Source: Gammaproteobacteria bacterium
GTDB lineage: Bacteria > Pseudomonadota > Gammaproteobacteria > DSM-16500
DNA length: 6,219 bases
Reading direction: 5' to 3'
Assembly: GCA_013287025.1 (NCBI GenBank)
Contig: JABDEN010000078.1
Span: forward strand, 1-6,219
In this document: positions 5,772-6,219 of the stretch, one piece after another
Layout of the letters: each line of letters starts with the position of its first letter
How positions within the stretch are numbered: the first letter of the stretch is position 1
Translations under genes and position numbers: made by a program
The notes under the pieces: generated by a model
Databases searched by the model: none
Seen by the model: only the letters and a program-made list of their open reading frames with translations
Told to the model about the DNA's origin: nothing

Positions 5772-6219
5772 TTAAGCAGTTTTCTGTTTATTAATTTGAT
5801 ATACATTCGATCCACTACAACAATAAACACCCCACGCATCCATCAATACACGTCGTCTCTCAAACAAATCACTGCGCTGATAAGCAGCCTCTGTTTTATT
5901 TTGATTAACATGTGCTAATGCAAGCTCAAGTACAGCACTAGGTGTGGATGTCGTTTCTGCACCCCAAATTCTAAAAGAAGAACGAAACCCATGTACCGTA
6001 CAATTAGATGCGATGGCATGTAGTGTTTTATTGATCGTGACATCCGATATCAAACCGCCGCGCTCACCTTGAAATACCAATTCAGCATTTGGAGGCTGTA
6101 GTTCACGCATGGTTTGCAATATTCCAATAGCTTCATCACACAAAGGTACCGCATGTTCACGCTCAGCTTTCATGCGAGCTGCAGGAATTCTCCATACTTT
6201 ATTCTCAAAATCGATTTCA
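5772..6219 (-). CDS. P4-type tyrosine integrase, C-terminal part
   Basis: This is the catalytic C-terminal portion (148 codons plus stop) of a site-specific tyrosine recombinase; the gene starts beyond the right edge. The frame is open to the window end and the reading before the Met at 6173 (EIDFENKVWRIPAARMKAEREH) matches the P4/DUF4102 family, so that Met is internal. In visible numbering, the beta-hairpin Lys is 17, the HGFR box has His76 and Arg79, the second His is 103 in LALAHVNQ, and the nucleophile is Tyr113 in AAYQRSD. Box I Arg must lie just outside the window. The end DLFERRRVLMDAWGVYC is typical of the family, whose members are about 400 aa. It faces the tRNA-Ser gene, its probable target. 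The visible catalytic residues are intact, so this part shows no decay. Confidence 0.93.
   Translation of the reverse strand, partial: EIDFENKVWRIPAARMKAEREHAVPLCDEAIGILQTMRELQPPNAELVFQGERGGLISDVTINKTLHAIASNCTVHGFRSSFRIWGAETTSTPSAVLELALAHVNQNKTEAAYQRSDLFERRRVLMDAWGVYCCSGSNVYQINKQKTA

Overview
The window looks like AT-rich gammaproteobacterial chromosome, most plausibly from the Legionellales (Coxiella/Legionella/Rickettsiella-like). The basis is the dapA–BamC-like lipoprotein pair, a TIGR02449-type small coiled-coil protein, dispersed palindromic repeats of the CGTCATTGCGA and CATCCTGAACGAAG types, and low G+C. The taxon is an inference and no species is claimed.

Layout. (1) 1-704: 3' half of xseA (exonuclease VII large subunit), cut by the window edge. 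(2) 705-929: intergenic stretch with a possible promoter and a CGTCATTGCGA-type palindromic repeat. (3) 930-2102: a diverged SLC1/DAACS-type dicarboxylate or amino-acid:cation symporter. (4) 2137-2289: a MITE-like palindrome with nested inverted repeats. (5) 2300-2881, minus strand: two small genes, a TIGR02449/ZapB-like coiled-coil protein followed by a very lysine-rich basic protein. (6) 2882-3051: AT-rich divergent promoter region with a 15-bp near-perfect direct repeat. (7) 3052-4189: dapA followed by a short BamC-like lipoprotein gene, probably one operon. (8) 4230-4322: tRNA-Ser(CGA). (9) 4323-6219: the near end of an integrated element. It holds paired GGATACCC repeats, a 62-aa unknown gene, a DUF1016/YhcG-like PD-(D/E)XK nuclease, and the catalytic part of a P4-type tyrosine integrase that runs off the window, all on the minus strand.

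The left two-thirds is mostly core housekeeping: DNA repair, lysine/peptidoglycan precursor synthesis, envelope assembly and division-associated small proteins. It is interrupted by a transporter gene bracketed by two different repeat families. The right third is accessory DNA. The integrase family, its convergent orientation toward an intact tRNA gene, and a nuclease of a type common on genomic islands fit an island inserted at the 3' end of tRNA-Ser. The second att copy and the rest of the island lie beyond the window, so island size and activity cannot be judged. I see no CRISPR array, rRNA or complete transposase gene.
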